A stretch of 64,000 nt of DNA from Opitutales bacterium (GTDB lineage: Bacteria > Verrucomicrobiota > Verrucomicrobiia > Opitutales > Oceanipulchritudinaceae): contig JAFIGH010000001.1 in the NCBI GenBank assembly GCA_020831525.1, positions 62,001 to 126,000 on the forward strand. The letters are read 5' to 3'. Position numbers and translations under genes: made by a program. Below, one piece after another: positions 1 to 9,910 of this stretch (the stretch's first letter is position 1; every line of letters begins with the position of its first letter). Under the pieces are notes generated by a model that saw nothing but the letters and a program-made list of their open reading frames with translations, searched no databases and was not told the origin of the DNA.

Positions 1-738
1 ACCTTTGAGCCAGGGGCGTGGTTTGGCCTGGAGCACGACGCGGAGCAGTGCATCGGCTACGAAGGCATCCTCGAATGCTGGCGGCAGGGCAACGAATTGC
101 TCGGCGGATACTATGCACAGGTGCTGTCCGTGCACGATCCGGATGAGTTTGTCTCCGCCGCCGCCTCGGAGGCCGAAGCGGGGGAACGCTACCGGCAGGT
201 CCTTGATGCCTACCGCGCCCTCGCGGAGTTGCGCGACGCCGGCGAGGCCCTCGCGGTGGGCGTCGGTGCCAAGGACTGGCGCATCATCCGCCGCCTTGTC
301 GACGACGGTGTGGCGCTCGACTGGGTGATGTTTGCCAACGCGTTCACGCTCTTCAGCCATCCGCCGGAGGTGATGGCGTTTATGGATACGCTGCGTTCGA
401 AGGGGATCACAGGCATCAACTCCGCCGTATTCAACGCCGGATTCCTCACCGGCGGAAAGTATTTCGATTACCGCGTCGTCGACCGTGCGCGCGACCCGGA
501 ACTCTTCGCATGGCGCGACGCCTTCATGGAGGTCTGCCGGGAGCACGGCACCGACCCGGCCCACGCCTGCTGTCAGTTTGCCCTCTCGCCGCCCGCCGTC
601 GCCGCGCTCGCCCTCAACACAAGCCGTGCCGAGCGCGTCGCCGACAATGTCCGCTGCGTAAGCGAAGCGCTGCCGTCCGCCTTTTGGAAGGCGATCAAGG
701 CGCGCGGCCTCCTTGAAGACGACTACCCTTATCTGTAG
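1..738 (+). CDS. Aldo/keto reductase, L-fucose (D-threo-aldose) 1-dehydrogenase-like, 3' part
   Basis: The frame is open from base 1 and ends at 738, so the start lies outside the window; about 245 C-terminal residues are present. The segment [14 protein letters not shown], followed by KYFDYR, is characteristic of the aldo/keto reductase subgroup that includes L-fucose dehydrogenase (D-threo-aldose 1-dehydrogenase). These enzymes oxidise L-fucose and related sugars to the 1,5-lactone with NAD(P). The C-terminal [20 protein letters not shown] is the usual AKR element near the cofactor phosphate site. A zinc alcohol dehydrogenase starts 5 bases after the stop, so the two are probably co-transcribed. 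With the lactonase-type amidohydrolase at 6497-7345 and the GH95 fucosidase at 56741 it would fit an oxidative fucose route. Substrate is inferred; another deoxy- or aldohexose is possible. Confidence 0.8.
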   Translation, partial: TFEPGAWFGLEHDAEQCIGYEGILECWRQGNELLGGYYAQVLSVHDPDEFVSAAASEAEAGERYRQVLDAYRALAELRDAGEALAVGVGAKDWRIIRRLVDDGVALDWVMFANAFTLFSHPPEVMAFMDTLRSKGITGINSAVFNAGFLTGGKYFDYRVVDRARDPELFAWRDAFMEVCREHGTDPAHACCQFALSPPAVAALALNTSRAERVADNVRCVSEALPSAFWKAIKARGLLEDDYPYL

Positions 739-743
739 GCCTT

Positions 744-1775
<1,032 letters not shown>

Positions 1776-1988
1776 GCGGCAACCCAACCGGTGGCACCCG
1801 GTTTAGACGGGAATGGCGCTCGGATAAGCTGCTGGCTCGCAGGAGTGCGACTCTTTAGACCGCATAATACCATTGGTACGCTTTTCGACTCCGCTCTTAT
1901 CCGAGCGCCATTAGGTTTAGACGGGGGTCGTAAGATTGCGGGTTTACACGGAAAAGGGGTAGGATGGTGGGTTGTGAGACCAATCAAA
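1776..1988. other. Intergenic region with a repeat-framed inverted repeat
   Basis: No gene is visible between the dehydrogenase stop and the convergent RCC1 gene. The region holds a perfect 17-bp inverted repeat (1812-1828 and 1896-1912), framed by a 12-bp direct repeat GGTTTAGACGGG (1800-1811 and 1914-1925). The loop of 67 bases and the lack of a T-tract argue against an ordinary intrinsic terminator. Confidence 0.6.
1812..1912. repeat. Perfect 17-bp inverted repeat, 67-nt loop
   Basis: AATGGCGCTCGGATAAG (1812-1828) is matched exactly by its reverse complement at 1896-1912. The 12-mer GGTTTAGACGGG lies in direct orientation immediately outside both arms (1800-1811, 1914-1925). The arrangement, inverted arms inside a direct repeat, resembles a small non-autonomous element with a target duplication, or a long-range hairpin between convergent genes. 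No transposase is present nearby. Confidence 0.7.
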
Positions 1989-4900
1989 TCAAGGGTCATT
2001 GATCTCGTAGGGTTCAATGACCACTTGCATTAAGATGACTTGATTATACGGATGCGGAGAGTATGAGATGCTGGCTTCCCCGAATTCAATCCCTGCGGCA
2101 GGCTGATCGGGCTCGGCAGGTGGCATCGTCAATTCACTTGCCCGTTCCCAATTCTCGGCGTCCAGGCTGTACAGGACTGTGTACCGCAATCCATCGACCT
2201 CATACCCTTTATCTGTGAGGTGGCCGTTAATTCGTCGTCGGTAGGTCAGTGTGGCAAGCTCGTTTCCGGAATCAAAAGAAACCGAAATAACGGGAAGAAC
2301 GGAATCGTCAGCGTGAAGCGGATCGCCACCGAAGGCGCGCTCAAGGAGATTGGGAATTCCGTCACCGTCAGGATCGGCGAAATCATCGCCGAAACTCTTG
2401 CCATCGATGGGCAATCCGTGGTCGGCCCGCCATTGTTCGACGATGCCAAGCTGAGGTTCCCGCGAACCAAGGTAGGATTCTATAAACTCGTGGTTCGACA
2501 GACTTCCGGTGCCGAGTTGCCCGTAGTCGTTGTGGCCCGTTGCGGACACTGTTCCGTCCTCGTGCAGGAAAACGGCGTGATTGAATTTGACCGAAAGAGC
2601 GATCACGTTTTCCAAGCCAGAAACTTTCGAAAACGTCTGGCTTGGGAAGGTGGTTCCGTCGCCGAGTTGCCCGAATTCATTCCGGCCAGCGGCGTACACA
2701 TAACCGCTGGAGTCCAGAGCAAGGGAATGGTTTGCCCCCCCATTGATCATGACAATGTCTCCGGCCAGATCGAGCGGCACGCGCGTGGGGACCTGAACAG
2801 AAGAGGGGGCATTGGGTATCCCCAGTGTTCCATGCAGGTTGTATCCCGTACCCCATAGGCTTCCGTCGGACTGAATGAAGAAGCTATGGTCGCGACCCGA
2901 GCCGATAAAGTGCACATTTTCCGGTGCGGCAACTTTGGCAGGGGCAATCCCGGGATTACTGTTATCTCTCCCCAATTGCCCCCTTTGATTCCGACCGCTT
3001 GTCCAGACAGTGCCGTCTTGGAGCAGAAAGAGGCTGTGGTCTTCGTATGTCGCAATATCAACGACGTTCTCAAGAGAGGTAATCGCAACCGGATAAATTA
3101 CGTTGGTTGAATGACCCGTCCCCAACTGTCCGTAACGATTAGAGCCGACGACCCAAACGGTTCCGGAAGAATCCAAGAACATGCTGTGCTCACCTCCTGC
3201 CGCGATTTTCGCTATTGGCGGAAGATTCTCAATGCGCACGGGGGTGTCCAGTATGTTAACTGATTCCGGGCTGACTTGATTTCGAAAGTTTGCCCCAACG
3301 CCCCATACGGTGTTGTCGGATTTGAGAAAGAGGCTGTGGTTGTTTCCGGCGGAAATAGCCACCACTTCCGAGATGCCCTCGACCGATATGGGGGTCTTCG
3401 CGAGAAAGAGATCAGCTGGTCCCAATGCGGACGATTGATTAGAGCCTGTGCCCCAAACCGTTCCGTCAGTATGCAGCATGAGATTGTGGCGCCGCCCTGC
3501 GGAAACGGCAACGATGTCCTCCAATCCGTCGATGCGGGCGGCCACCTTCCGGTGATTCGTGACAGTACCGTCTCCAAAGAGACCCTGTCCCGGTATGTCC
3601 ATCGTGTACTGAAACGGCGCATTCCACCCGGAGGCGAAGATCTGACCTGTCTCCAGTAGAAAGAGACTGTGGTTCGTCCCCGTCGCGATGGAGGCGACGC
3701 CCTGAAGACCGGAAACAGGTTGTAGGAATTCATCGGTATCCCCCGCATAACGGGATTGCGACATGAGAAGTTCACCGTCGACGGTCACAAGTGCAGTTGC
3801 GCGACTGCTGGTTGCAAACGCCGCGCGAACCGCTGTTTCTACCGGAAGTCGAAAAGGCGTGTGGACGCGGTTTTCGGAATGACCGGCAAGTTGTGCGAAT
3901 CCACCATCGCCCGTTGCCCATACGCTCCCGTCGGCTCGAAGGAAGAGTGAATGTACGCCGCCCGTGGAAATGGCGACCACGTCTTCCATGCCAACGGTCT
4001 GGACCGGGTCTAACCGGTTGTGGAAGGTGCCATCGCCGATCTGACCACCCTGATTACTTCCTACACCCCATACGGTTCCGTCGGCTCGTAAAAAGAGGCT
4101 CAGTTCTGCGCCTGCGGCGATCGCCTTGATGTTGGATATCCCCTCAATAGGGACAGGAGCCGTCTGCGGAGCATTTGAGGTTTGCCTGCCGAGCTGGCGC
4201 CTGAAGTTGGAACCCGCGCCCCACACGGTTCTGTCGCTCTTCAGGAAAAGGCTGTGGTCTGGGCCGGCCGCGACAGCCACAACATCCGACAGATCTGCCA
4301 CTTCAAGAGGAAGGGCGGAATCTTCCTGTGTTCCGTTGCCCAATTGACCGCGGTCATTTGCTCCTGCGGCAAAAACCCGCCCGTCCGAAAGAAGAAACAA
4401 GCTGTGGTCTAAACCGGCGGCGATGCCGACGACAGGCCCCGGAAGGTCAGGAGATACGGGCATTAGGCGGTCATCATGGGATCCGTCCCCAAGTTGCCCC
4501 CGCATGTTCCCTCCGCTCGCCCAAACGGTTCCCGAGCTTTTGAGCGAGAGGCTATGGCTTGTGCCGACAGCGATCTGTGGGGTAAATCCAGCCGTTTGCA
4601 GGAAAAACTCTTTGGTCGCTGTATTGCCGTCGGCATCGGTCACGCGGAGAGTGAAATGCGAGGGTACGTGCGTGTTGGTTGCGCCATGAAGTCGTCCGTC
4701 CGGGTCGAGAAAAATCCCCTCCGGGAGTTCACCGTCAATAATCTCCCACGTGAAAGGTGCATGGCCTCCCCGCGCGACGATCCGGTTCTCGTACGGAAGC
4801 GTCCGGTAAGCACGCCAAAGCTCATCTTCTGAAAGTATCGACAGGTCGATTACGGAAAGTTCGGCGTAAGCGGATGTGGTCCGGGGTTCGATTCCATTGC

Positions 4901-5564
4901 TGACAACGCAATGGAAGGTGTCGCCGTTCATGCCGGGGGATACGTCATTGATTCGAAGCGTGTCGGTTCGTGCTCCTGAGATCACAGCATTGTCTGTCAA
5001 ATCCTGCCATTCGTGACTGTTTGCCGGTCGGCGACGCCATTGGTAGGAGGCTTCGGGATCCGCAAACGCGTCGATCTGAAAGACAGCTTCCTCGGCGGCG
5101 TACGCGGTAACGTCGCCGGGTTCGGCAAGAATGACAGGAGGAAAGTAGTTGAGCACCGTAGGCCGAATATCCGCTGCAGCGACAGAGGTATCGCCTGTTT
5201 CGCCGGACAAGTTGTAACCCACGCCGAGAACGGCACCGTCAGACCGGAGAAAAAGACTCCCGTAGGAAGTCGCCGCGACGTCGACAATGGTTCCTGCAAT
5301 TGGAACGATGACCGGCGATGACCTGTTCTCGTTCGTTCTGTCTCCCAGCTGCCCGTGGCTGTTGTAACCGGCTGCCAGCGCCGTACCGTCTTCGAGCGTG
5401 ATCAGTGTATGAGAGTGTCCAGCAGCAATCCTGACGGCTCCGGAGACGCCAGCCATTCGCACGGGGGCAATTCTATGGCTGCCAAATCCATGCTCTCCGT
5501 TACCCAGTTGACCGTAATGGTTGTATCCGGATGCCCAAACCGAACCATCCGCCCTAAGATACAC
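1989..5564 (-). CDS. RCC1-repeat beta-propeller protein with Ig-like domains, probably 5'-truncated
   Basis: The frame encodes 1191 residues from GTG at 5564. It opens inside an RCC1 repeat (YLRADGSVWASGYNHYGQLG), and an in-frame TGA lies 15 codons upstream with no ATG between, so there is no signal peptide or natural N-terminus. The order is about three RCC1 repeats (1-125), an Ig-like domain (about 143-240), a putative-Ig/cadherin-like domain (about 245-325), then 14 RCC1 repeats (about 330-1040), which equals two seven-bladed propellers. The C-terminal tail has a DPDGDGIPNLLE calcium-binding-like motif and a beta-sandwich, as in secreted Verrucomicrobia proteins. Three blades before the Ig domain imply that about four blades and the leader are missing. 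Function is unknown; a surface adhesive or ligand-binding role is likely for an intact form. Confidence 0.75.
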   Translation of the reverse strand: MYLRADGSVWASGYNHYGQLGNGEHGFGSHRIAPVRMAGVSGAVRIAAGHSHTLITLEDGTALAAGYNSHGQLGDRTNENRSSPVIVPIAGTIVDVAATSYGSLFLRSDGAVLGVGYNLSGETGDTSVAAADIRPTVLNYFPPVILAEPGDVTAYAAEEAVFQIDAFADPEASYQWRRRPANSHEWQDLTDNAVISGARTDTLRINDVSPGMNGDTFHCVVSNGIEPRTTSAYAELSVIDLSILSEDELWRAYRTLPYENRIVARGGHAPFTWEIIDGELPEGIFLDPDGRLHGATNTHVPSHFTLRVTDADGNTATKEFFLQTAGFTPQIAVGTSHSLSLKSSGTVWASGGNMRGQLGDGSHDDRLMPVSPDLPGPVVGIAAGLDHSLFLLSDGRVFAAGANDRGQLGNGTQEDSALPLEVADLSDVVAVAAGPDHSLFLKSDRTVWGAGSNFRRQLGRQTSNAPQTAPVPIEGISNIKAIAAGAELSLFLRADGTVWGVGSNQGGQIGDGTFHNRLDPVQTVGMEDVVAISTGGVHSLFLRADGSVWATGDGGFAQLAGHSENRVHTPFRLPVETAVRAAFATSSRATALVTVDGELLMSQSRYAGDTDEFLQPVSGLQGVASIATGTNHSLFLLETGQIFASGWNAPFQYTMDIPGQGLFGDGTVTNHRKVAARIDGLEDIVAVSAGRRHNLMLHTDGTVWGTGSNQSSALGPADLFLAKTPISVEGISEVVAISAGNNHSLFLKSDNTVWGVGANFRNQVSPESVNILDTPVRIENLPPIAKIAAGGEHSMFLDSSGTVWVVGSNRYGQLGTGHSTNVIYPVAITSLENVVDIATYEDHSLFLLQDGTVWTSGRNQRGQLGRDNSNPGIAPAKVAAPENVHFIGSGRDHSFFIQSDGSLWGTGYNLHGTLGIPNAPSSVQVPTRVPLDLAGDIVMINGGANHSLALDSSGYVYAAGRNEFGQLGDGTTFPSQTFSKVSGLENVIALSVKFNHAVFLHEDGTVSATGHNDYGQLGTGSLSNHEFIESYLGSREPQLGIVEQWRADHGLPIDGKSFGDDFADPDGDGIPNLLERAFGGDPLHADDSVLPVISVSFDSGNELATLTYRRRINGHLTDKGYEVDGLRYTVLYSLDAENWERASELTMPPAEPDQPAAGIEFGEASISYSPHPYNQVILMQVVIEPYEINDP

Positions 5565-6075
5565 GCTGTGAAGTGAGCCTGCGGCGCTTTTGTTTCGATG
5601 TTGGATTCAGAGAGTCAACGAAGTTGTCCCAACGGCCTTCCATTTTGGATACGTAGTTTTCGAGACTTCACTGGTATTTGTGAATATCGGGGTTTTGGCG
5701 GTGGGTTTTTTCGACAATCCCGGTGCTGGTGGAGTCATGACACTTGTCCTTGTCCTTGGATACTATTTGAATCCAGCCTTCAGGATTGAACGGGCAAAGC
5801 GTGAGAAGATGTGAGGGGGAAGGGATGTGGGTATTATTCTTGGCCCGGCGCGGGTGGCGCATGGGTTTCTCACCGCATTGGCGTTCGGTTGCGATTGGCG
5901 CGGCGTACCTCCGGCCGCGGCCCGAAGACCTTGCCGCGCTGCGCCGCCAAACCCGAACCATTGCCGGTTTTGGCGGACGGGCTTGGTCTGCGATATGTCG
6001 TCCCTTCGCTCCCCGGAACCTGTCCGTGGCGAAAAGGTCGATTGACGGCGTGATTGACTCTTTAGGCGGGGAAGT
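5565..6075. other. Intergenic region without a recognisable gene
   Basis: About 510 bases separate the truncated RCC1 frame from the short ankyrin-like frame. I read all frames for RCC1 signatures (GxNxxGQLG, HSLFL) and found none, so the missing 5' end of the RCC1 gene is not here in a shifted frame. The short frames available have no recognisable domain. No convincing promoter or RNA gene was seen. Confidence 0.5.
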
Positions 6076-6486
6076 GTGGAACCAGTGCCGTTGAAAACGA
6101 AGCCAATCGCTATTGTTTCCCTCTTTCTCGTTGTTTGCGCGGTCGCGCTATACTTTCTGGGCGGAAGGCTCCGGATTATTCCGGACCGCCTCAAGGACTT
6201 GGATACCTATTTCGAGCGCACGGAGGACCAGGTCCTGATACGGGCTGTATTGGACGGTGACAAACGGAGAGTGCGTCGTGCTGTGGAGGCGGGGGCGGAT
6301 GTGAACGCGGTCGGCGACATGGATTTCGAACCAGTTAAGGACGTTCTTTTTCATGATCTTGCTGGTGATGGATGGGTTGAATCTTGCTTTACTTGTTTGT
6401 CGTCCCGCTCCGCCGCTGAGGATTCTTCCATGGCCGAAAAGAGCACCCTCTACCGCTGGCACGACCGGCTCTTGGCCCACAGTTGA
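6076..6486 (+). CDS. Short membrane-anchored ankyrin-repeat-like protein, probably degraded
   Basis: This GTG-initiated frame of 136 residues has a positively charged N-terminus and one hydrophobic segment (about 11-29). A single ankyrin-like unit follows at about 52-80 (VLIRAVLDGDKRRVRRAVEAGADVNAVGD). After that unit similarity to ankyrin stops and the tail is low in recognisable structure, as if the gene had been cut or frameshifted after its first repeat. It converges on the lactonase gene at 6497. It may be a remnant, together with the adjacent truncated RCC1 gene, of a rearranged region. A real small protein cannot be excluded. Confidence 0.4.
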   Translation: MEPVPLKTKPIAIVSLFLVVCAVALYFLGGRLRIIPDRLKDLDTYFERTEDQVLIRAVLDGDKRRVRRAVEAGADVNAVGDMDFEPVKDVLFHDLAGDGWVESCFTCLSSRSAAEDSSMAEKSTLYRWHDRLLAHS

Positions 6487-6496
6487 GAAAGATGGG

Positions 6497-7345
6497 TTAG
6501 AGACCGTAGACCCGCCGCGCGTTGGCGGCGAGGATTTTTGTCCGCTCGCCCTCTGCGAGAGGGGCGAGGAGTTCGCGGGTGAGCTCGCACCAGCGGGGCA
6601 GGCCGCTGCCGAGGTTGCAGACCGGCCAGTCGCCGCCCCAGACCATGCGGGCGGGGCCGAAGGTGTCGAGGAGGACGTCGACGTAGGGGCGCAGAGCTTC
6701 GGTGTTGCGCTGTTCTTTGGTGGCATAGACGGTGATGCCGGAGAGTTTGACGTGGAGGTTGGGGAGTTCGGCGAGAGCGGTGATGTCGCGCTTCCACTGC
6801 TTCCAGCCCTCGCCCGCGGGCGCGTCGTTGCCCGCGATGTCGGGGACGCCGCAGTGGTCGAGAACAAAGACGGTGTCCGGCGCGGCCCGCACGAGTTCGC
6901 GCGCGCGGGGCAGTTGCCGCTGGAGGACGCAGATGTCGAAGGTGAGCCCGCGTGAACCCAGTCGTGCGACATTTTCGCGGAAGCGGGTGGATTGTGACAG
7001 CTCGTCGGGCTGGGTGTGGAGGATGCGCCTGATGCCGCGCAGGCGGGGGTGGGCGATGGCGTCGAGGTGTGCTTCGAAGCCCTCGTTTTCGGGCCGGGCG
7101 GAGGCGATGACGCCGAGGATGCGGTTGGCCGGACCGTCGGCGAGCGCACAGAAGTGGCGGGCCTCATCGGCGTTCTCCGCCGGTTCGACATCGACCTCCA
7201 TGAAGACGGAGCCTTCGATGCCGGTGCCCTCCGCTTCCTTGCGGTAGGCTTCGAGCGGGAACGCGCCGTGCAGGGCGGCGATGTCCTTCGTCCATGTGTA
7301 GGTGAAGCGGTCGGGATAGAGGAGGTGCTGGTGGGTGTCGATCAT
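6497..7345 (-). CDS. Amidohydrolase-2 family protein, L-fuconolactonase-like lactonase
   Basis: The start is set at ATG 7345 because MIDTHQHLLYPD carries the family N-terminal HxH metal motif (H4, H6). The in-frame extension upstream to 7420 has no family similarity. The protein has 282 residues, standard for COG3618-type TIM-barrel lactonases. Further motifs are FVLDHCGVPD (about 165-175) and VWGGDWPVCN near 245, whose Asp is the family catalytic or metal residue. The family hydrolyses sugar or pyrone lactones such as L-fucono-1,5-lactone. It is the last gene of the five-gene minus-strand operon with CoA-transferase, binding-protein-like, MaoC and Gfo/Idh genes. It may serve that pathway, the fucose dehydrogenase at the window start, or both. 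The substrate is inferred. Confidence 0.85.
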   Translation of the reverse strand: MIDTHQHLLYPDRFTYTWTKDIAALHGAFPLEAYRKEAEGTGIEGSVFMEVDVEPAENADEARHFCALADGPANRILGVIASARPENEGFEAHLDAIAHPRLRGIRRILHTQPDELSQSTRFRENVARLGSRGLTFDICVLQRQLPRARELVRAAPDTVFVLDHCGVPDIAGNDAPAGEGWKQWKRDITALAELPNLHVKLSGITVYATKEQRNTEALRPYVDVLLDTFGPARMVWGGDWPVCNLGSGLPRWCELTRELLAPLAEGERTKILAANARRVYGL

Positions 7346-7520
7346 GGCATAGGATTGATTGAAGGTGAGCCCGCGGTCAACAGCTTCATCTGCGGTTGCC
7401 GTGAGACTGGAGGCAGCCACCGATGGACGCGGATCAACACTGATGACCAGCGGTTCGGTTCAATGAGAAAGCTGCATGGCATGCGGCGTAAAGTCCTGTG
7501 GATGCCCACGCGGGCGGGGA

Positions 7521-8669
7521 TTATCCGTTCACTGTGAGTGCGGCTTCGATTTCGGCATTGTGCTGGCCGATGGCGGGCGCACCCCGCGGGGAGCTGTAGA
7601 TCTCGCCGTCGACACGGATGGGGCAGCGGAGCGTTTTCATGGGGGTGCCGCCGGGGCAGCGGACTTCCTGCTCCATTTCGAGCGCGCGGTAGCCGTCGGT
7701 AGCACGGAGTTTGTCCCAGCCCATGACTTCGGCGCACCAGATGTCGGCGGGTTCGAGGATGCCGAGCCAGTGCGCGGTGGGGCGGGTGGCCAAGTGGTCG
7801 CGGAGAACGGCTTTGATGGTGTCGCGCTCGGTGAACCACGACTGGCTGTCGGTGTATTTAAGGAGTGGAGCACAGCCGAGCAACTCGCCGAGGCGCGGGA
7901 TCGCACCCATGGCGAGGGCGATGAACCCGTCGGCGGTGGGGTAGATTCCGTAGGGGGCGCCAAGGTAGGCATGGCCGTTGTTCACGGCGCTGCGCGCGGG
8001 TGCCTTGCCGCCGTCGTTGAGGTGTGTCGTGAGGACTTCGAACTGCAAGTCGAGAATCGATTCCATGAGGCTTACTTCGACGCGTCCGCCCTTGCCGGTG
8101 ACGCCGCGGCGCACGAGGCAGGCGAGCACGCCCTCGACCAAATGGGCGCTGGCGGTGAGGTCGGCTACGGCGAGACCCATCGGCGTGGGCGGATCGGCGG
8201 CGTTACCCGAGAGCCAGCAGAGGCCGGACATCGACTGCGCGAGAAGGTCCTGGCCGGGTTTGCCTGCCCACGGTCCGCGCGATCCATAGCCGGTCACCGT
8301 GCCGTAGACAAGGCGCGGGTTGATGGCGCGCACGGTGTCGTAGTCGAGTCCGAGTTTGCGCATGACACCGGGGCGGAAGTTCTCGATGAGGGCATCGGCC
8401 TGCTCAATGAGGCGGCGGACCTTCGCGAGGTCGTCCGGATTCTTCAGGTCGGCGGCATAGCCTTCCTTGTTGCGGTTGATAGAGTGGAAGAGGGTGCTGT
8501 CGCCCTCCATGCCGCAGTTGGAGATGTAGAGCTGCCGGCAGATGTCGCCGCCTTTCGGACGCTCGATCTTGATGACGCGCGCACCGAGGTCGGCCAGTCG
8601 CATAGCGGCGGCGGGACCGGCGAGGAACTGGGAAAAGTCGAGAACGAGAAGGTTTTCGAGTGGCTTCAT
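7521..8669 (-). CDS. CaiB/BaiF family (class III) CoA-transferase
   Basis: The start is ATG 8669 (MKPLENLLVLDFSQFLAGP), which gives 382 residues, near the normal family length. The N-terminal LVLDFSQFLAGPAAAMRLADLGA, the IKIERP motif (34-38) and the ENFRPGVM segment (96-103) are class III hallmarks. D141 in GQDLLAQSMSG sits at the position of the catalytic aspartate of formyl-CoA transferase. The enzyme moves CoA between carboxylic acids in the cytoplasm. It lies 54 bases downstream of the binding-protein-like gene and upstream of the lactonase. Such a transferase in an operon otherwise typical of sugar oxidation is unusual; it suggests that a sugar-derived acid is handled as its CoA thioester. 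The acid is not identifiable. Confidence 0.9.
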   Translation of the reverse strand: MKPLENLLVLDFSQFLAGPAAAMRLADLGARVIKIERPKGGDICRQLYISNCGMEGDSTLFHSINRNKEGYAADLKNPDDLAKVRRLIEQADALIENFRPGVMRKLGLDYDTVRAINPRLVYGTVTGYGSRGPWAGKPGQDLLAQSMSGLCWLSGNAADPPTPMGLAVADLTASAHLVEGVLACLVRRGVTGKGGRVEVSLMESILDLQFEVLTTHLNDGGKAPARSAVNNGHAYLGAPYGIYPTADGFIALAMGAIPRLGELLGCAPLLKYTDSQSWFTERDTIKAVLRDHLATRPTAHWLGILEPADIWCAEVMGWDKLRATDGYRALEMEQEVRCPGGTPMKTLRCPIRVDGEIYSSPRGAPAIGQHNAEIEAALTVNG

Positions 8670-8722
8670 GGATACTTGCGGGGACAGGCGGTTGGGCGGG
8701 GTCGGCTTGGATTTGCGCCGGG

Positions 8723-9874
8723 TCAGAGGGCGCGCGAGCGGCGGTAGATTTCCTGTAACTCGCGGGCGGCGTCGGAAATGGACGTTGTACCGGCGAGGGC
8801 GGCATGGGCGACGGGTGAAGCGTTGTCCTGGAAATGCATGTAGCCGGGGTAGGCCGGCCGCAGGAGGGCGGTGTCGAGGGTGTCGAGGGTGTCGCGGAAG
8901 AACCCGTTGGAGGCGGCGTTGACGCTGTCGTCGAGCCATGCCGAGCGGTGTCCGGGCTGGCCGCCGCTGGTAAAGTAGATGCCCCGCTGGGTCTCCGGTT
9001 CGCCGGTGAAGGCGGTGTATGCAGCGGCTTCTTCGGCGTGCTTGGTCCGGGAGGAGACGGCGAGTCCCGCGCCCCCGAGGGTGGAGCGGAGGGCCGTGTC
9101 TCCGAGGCGGACGAGACCGCCGGCCTTGAGCGTCCGGCGGGCATAGCCGGGCCGCGAGTAGTTGGAATAGCTATACGCGAAAGGGCAGTAGGCGGCGGTG
9201 TCGGTGAGCGTCATGCGCTCCGCCGTGCGGATGGGGTTGAGTTCGAGATAGACCGGATCGATGCGCCGGGCGAGTTCGCGTAGGTGCTCCAGAGCGGATT
9301 CGAGAATCTCGGTCGGGGCCACGGAGGACTCGTCGGCAAACGGCTCGGCCCCGAGTGCTTTGCAGAACATGTAGGTGTTCATGAGCACATCGACGGGAAA
9401 AAGAGCCGCGCCGACATGTCCGGCATCGGCGAGTTCGAGGACGTCGTCCCATGTGGCGGGCAGGTCGATTCCGCGGTTGCGCAGAAGGTCTTCGCGCCAT
9501 GTGGCGACGGGGGTCGCGGCGTCGGTGGCGAGGGACCACTGGTGTCCGTTAAAGTTGTAGCTGCGGTGCGACGCGCCCACACTGTTTTCGGCCTGGTCGT
9601 CGAGGTAGGCGGACGGAAGGTGTTCGTCGAGGGGCAGGAGCAGCCCGGCTTTCGCCGCGAGGGCGGTGTGCGGGTGGTCCATGACGATGAGGTCGTAGGC
9701 GTCGGCGAGCTTTTCCATGGGCGCGTCGGCGAAGGCCTGGAGCGAGCGCTTTTCCCATAGGATGCGGATGTGCGGGTTGAGTTCCTCGAAGCGCTGGGCG
9801 GTGGCGACGACGGAGACAAAGCCGCGTGTGTGATTCCAGGCAATGCCGCGGAGATTCGTGATGGTATCGGACAT
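8723..9874 (-). CDS. Family 1 extracellular solute-binding-like protein lacking a signal peptide
   Basis: The 383-residue product resembles carbohydrate ABC-transporter substrate-binding proteins (family 1). It shows the AYDLIVMDHPHTALAAKAGLLLPLDEHLP strand-turn pattern near 59-87, a TWDDVLELA element (about 140-148) and the late SGGQPGHRSAW motif near 305. The N-terminus, MSDTITNLRGIAWNHTRG, has no hydrophobic core, lipobox or Tat motif and joins the fold directly, so the protein is predicted to stay in the cytoplasm. No ABC permease or ATPase is encoded nearby. It sits between MaoC (36 bases upstream) and the CoA-transferase (54 bases downstream), so it probably binds a pathway intermediate or has become an enzyme subunit. 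That role is inference. Confidence 0.82.
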   Translation of the reverse strand: MSDTITNLRGIAWNHTRGFVSVVATAQRFEELNPHIRILWEKRSLQAFADAPMEKLADAYDLIVMDHPHTALAAKAGLLLPLDEHLPSAYLDDQAENSVGASHRSYNFNGHQWSLATDAATPVATWREDLLRNRGIDLPATWDDVLELADAGHVGAALFPVDVLMNTYMFCKALGAEPFADESSVAPTEILESALEHLRELARRIDPVYLELNPIRTAERMTLTDTAAYCPFAYSYSNYSRPGYARRTLKAGGLVRLGDTALRSTLGGAGLAVSSRTKHAEEAAAYTAFTGEPETQRGIYFTSGGQPGHRSAWLDDSVNAASNGFFRDTLDTLDTALLRPAYPGYMHFQDNASPVAHAALAGTTSISDAARELQEIYRRSRAL

Positions 9875-9910
9875 GGAATTCTCTTACTTGGGATTTTCGC
9901 GGGGCGGTGA

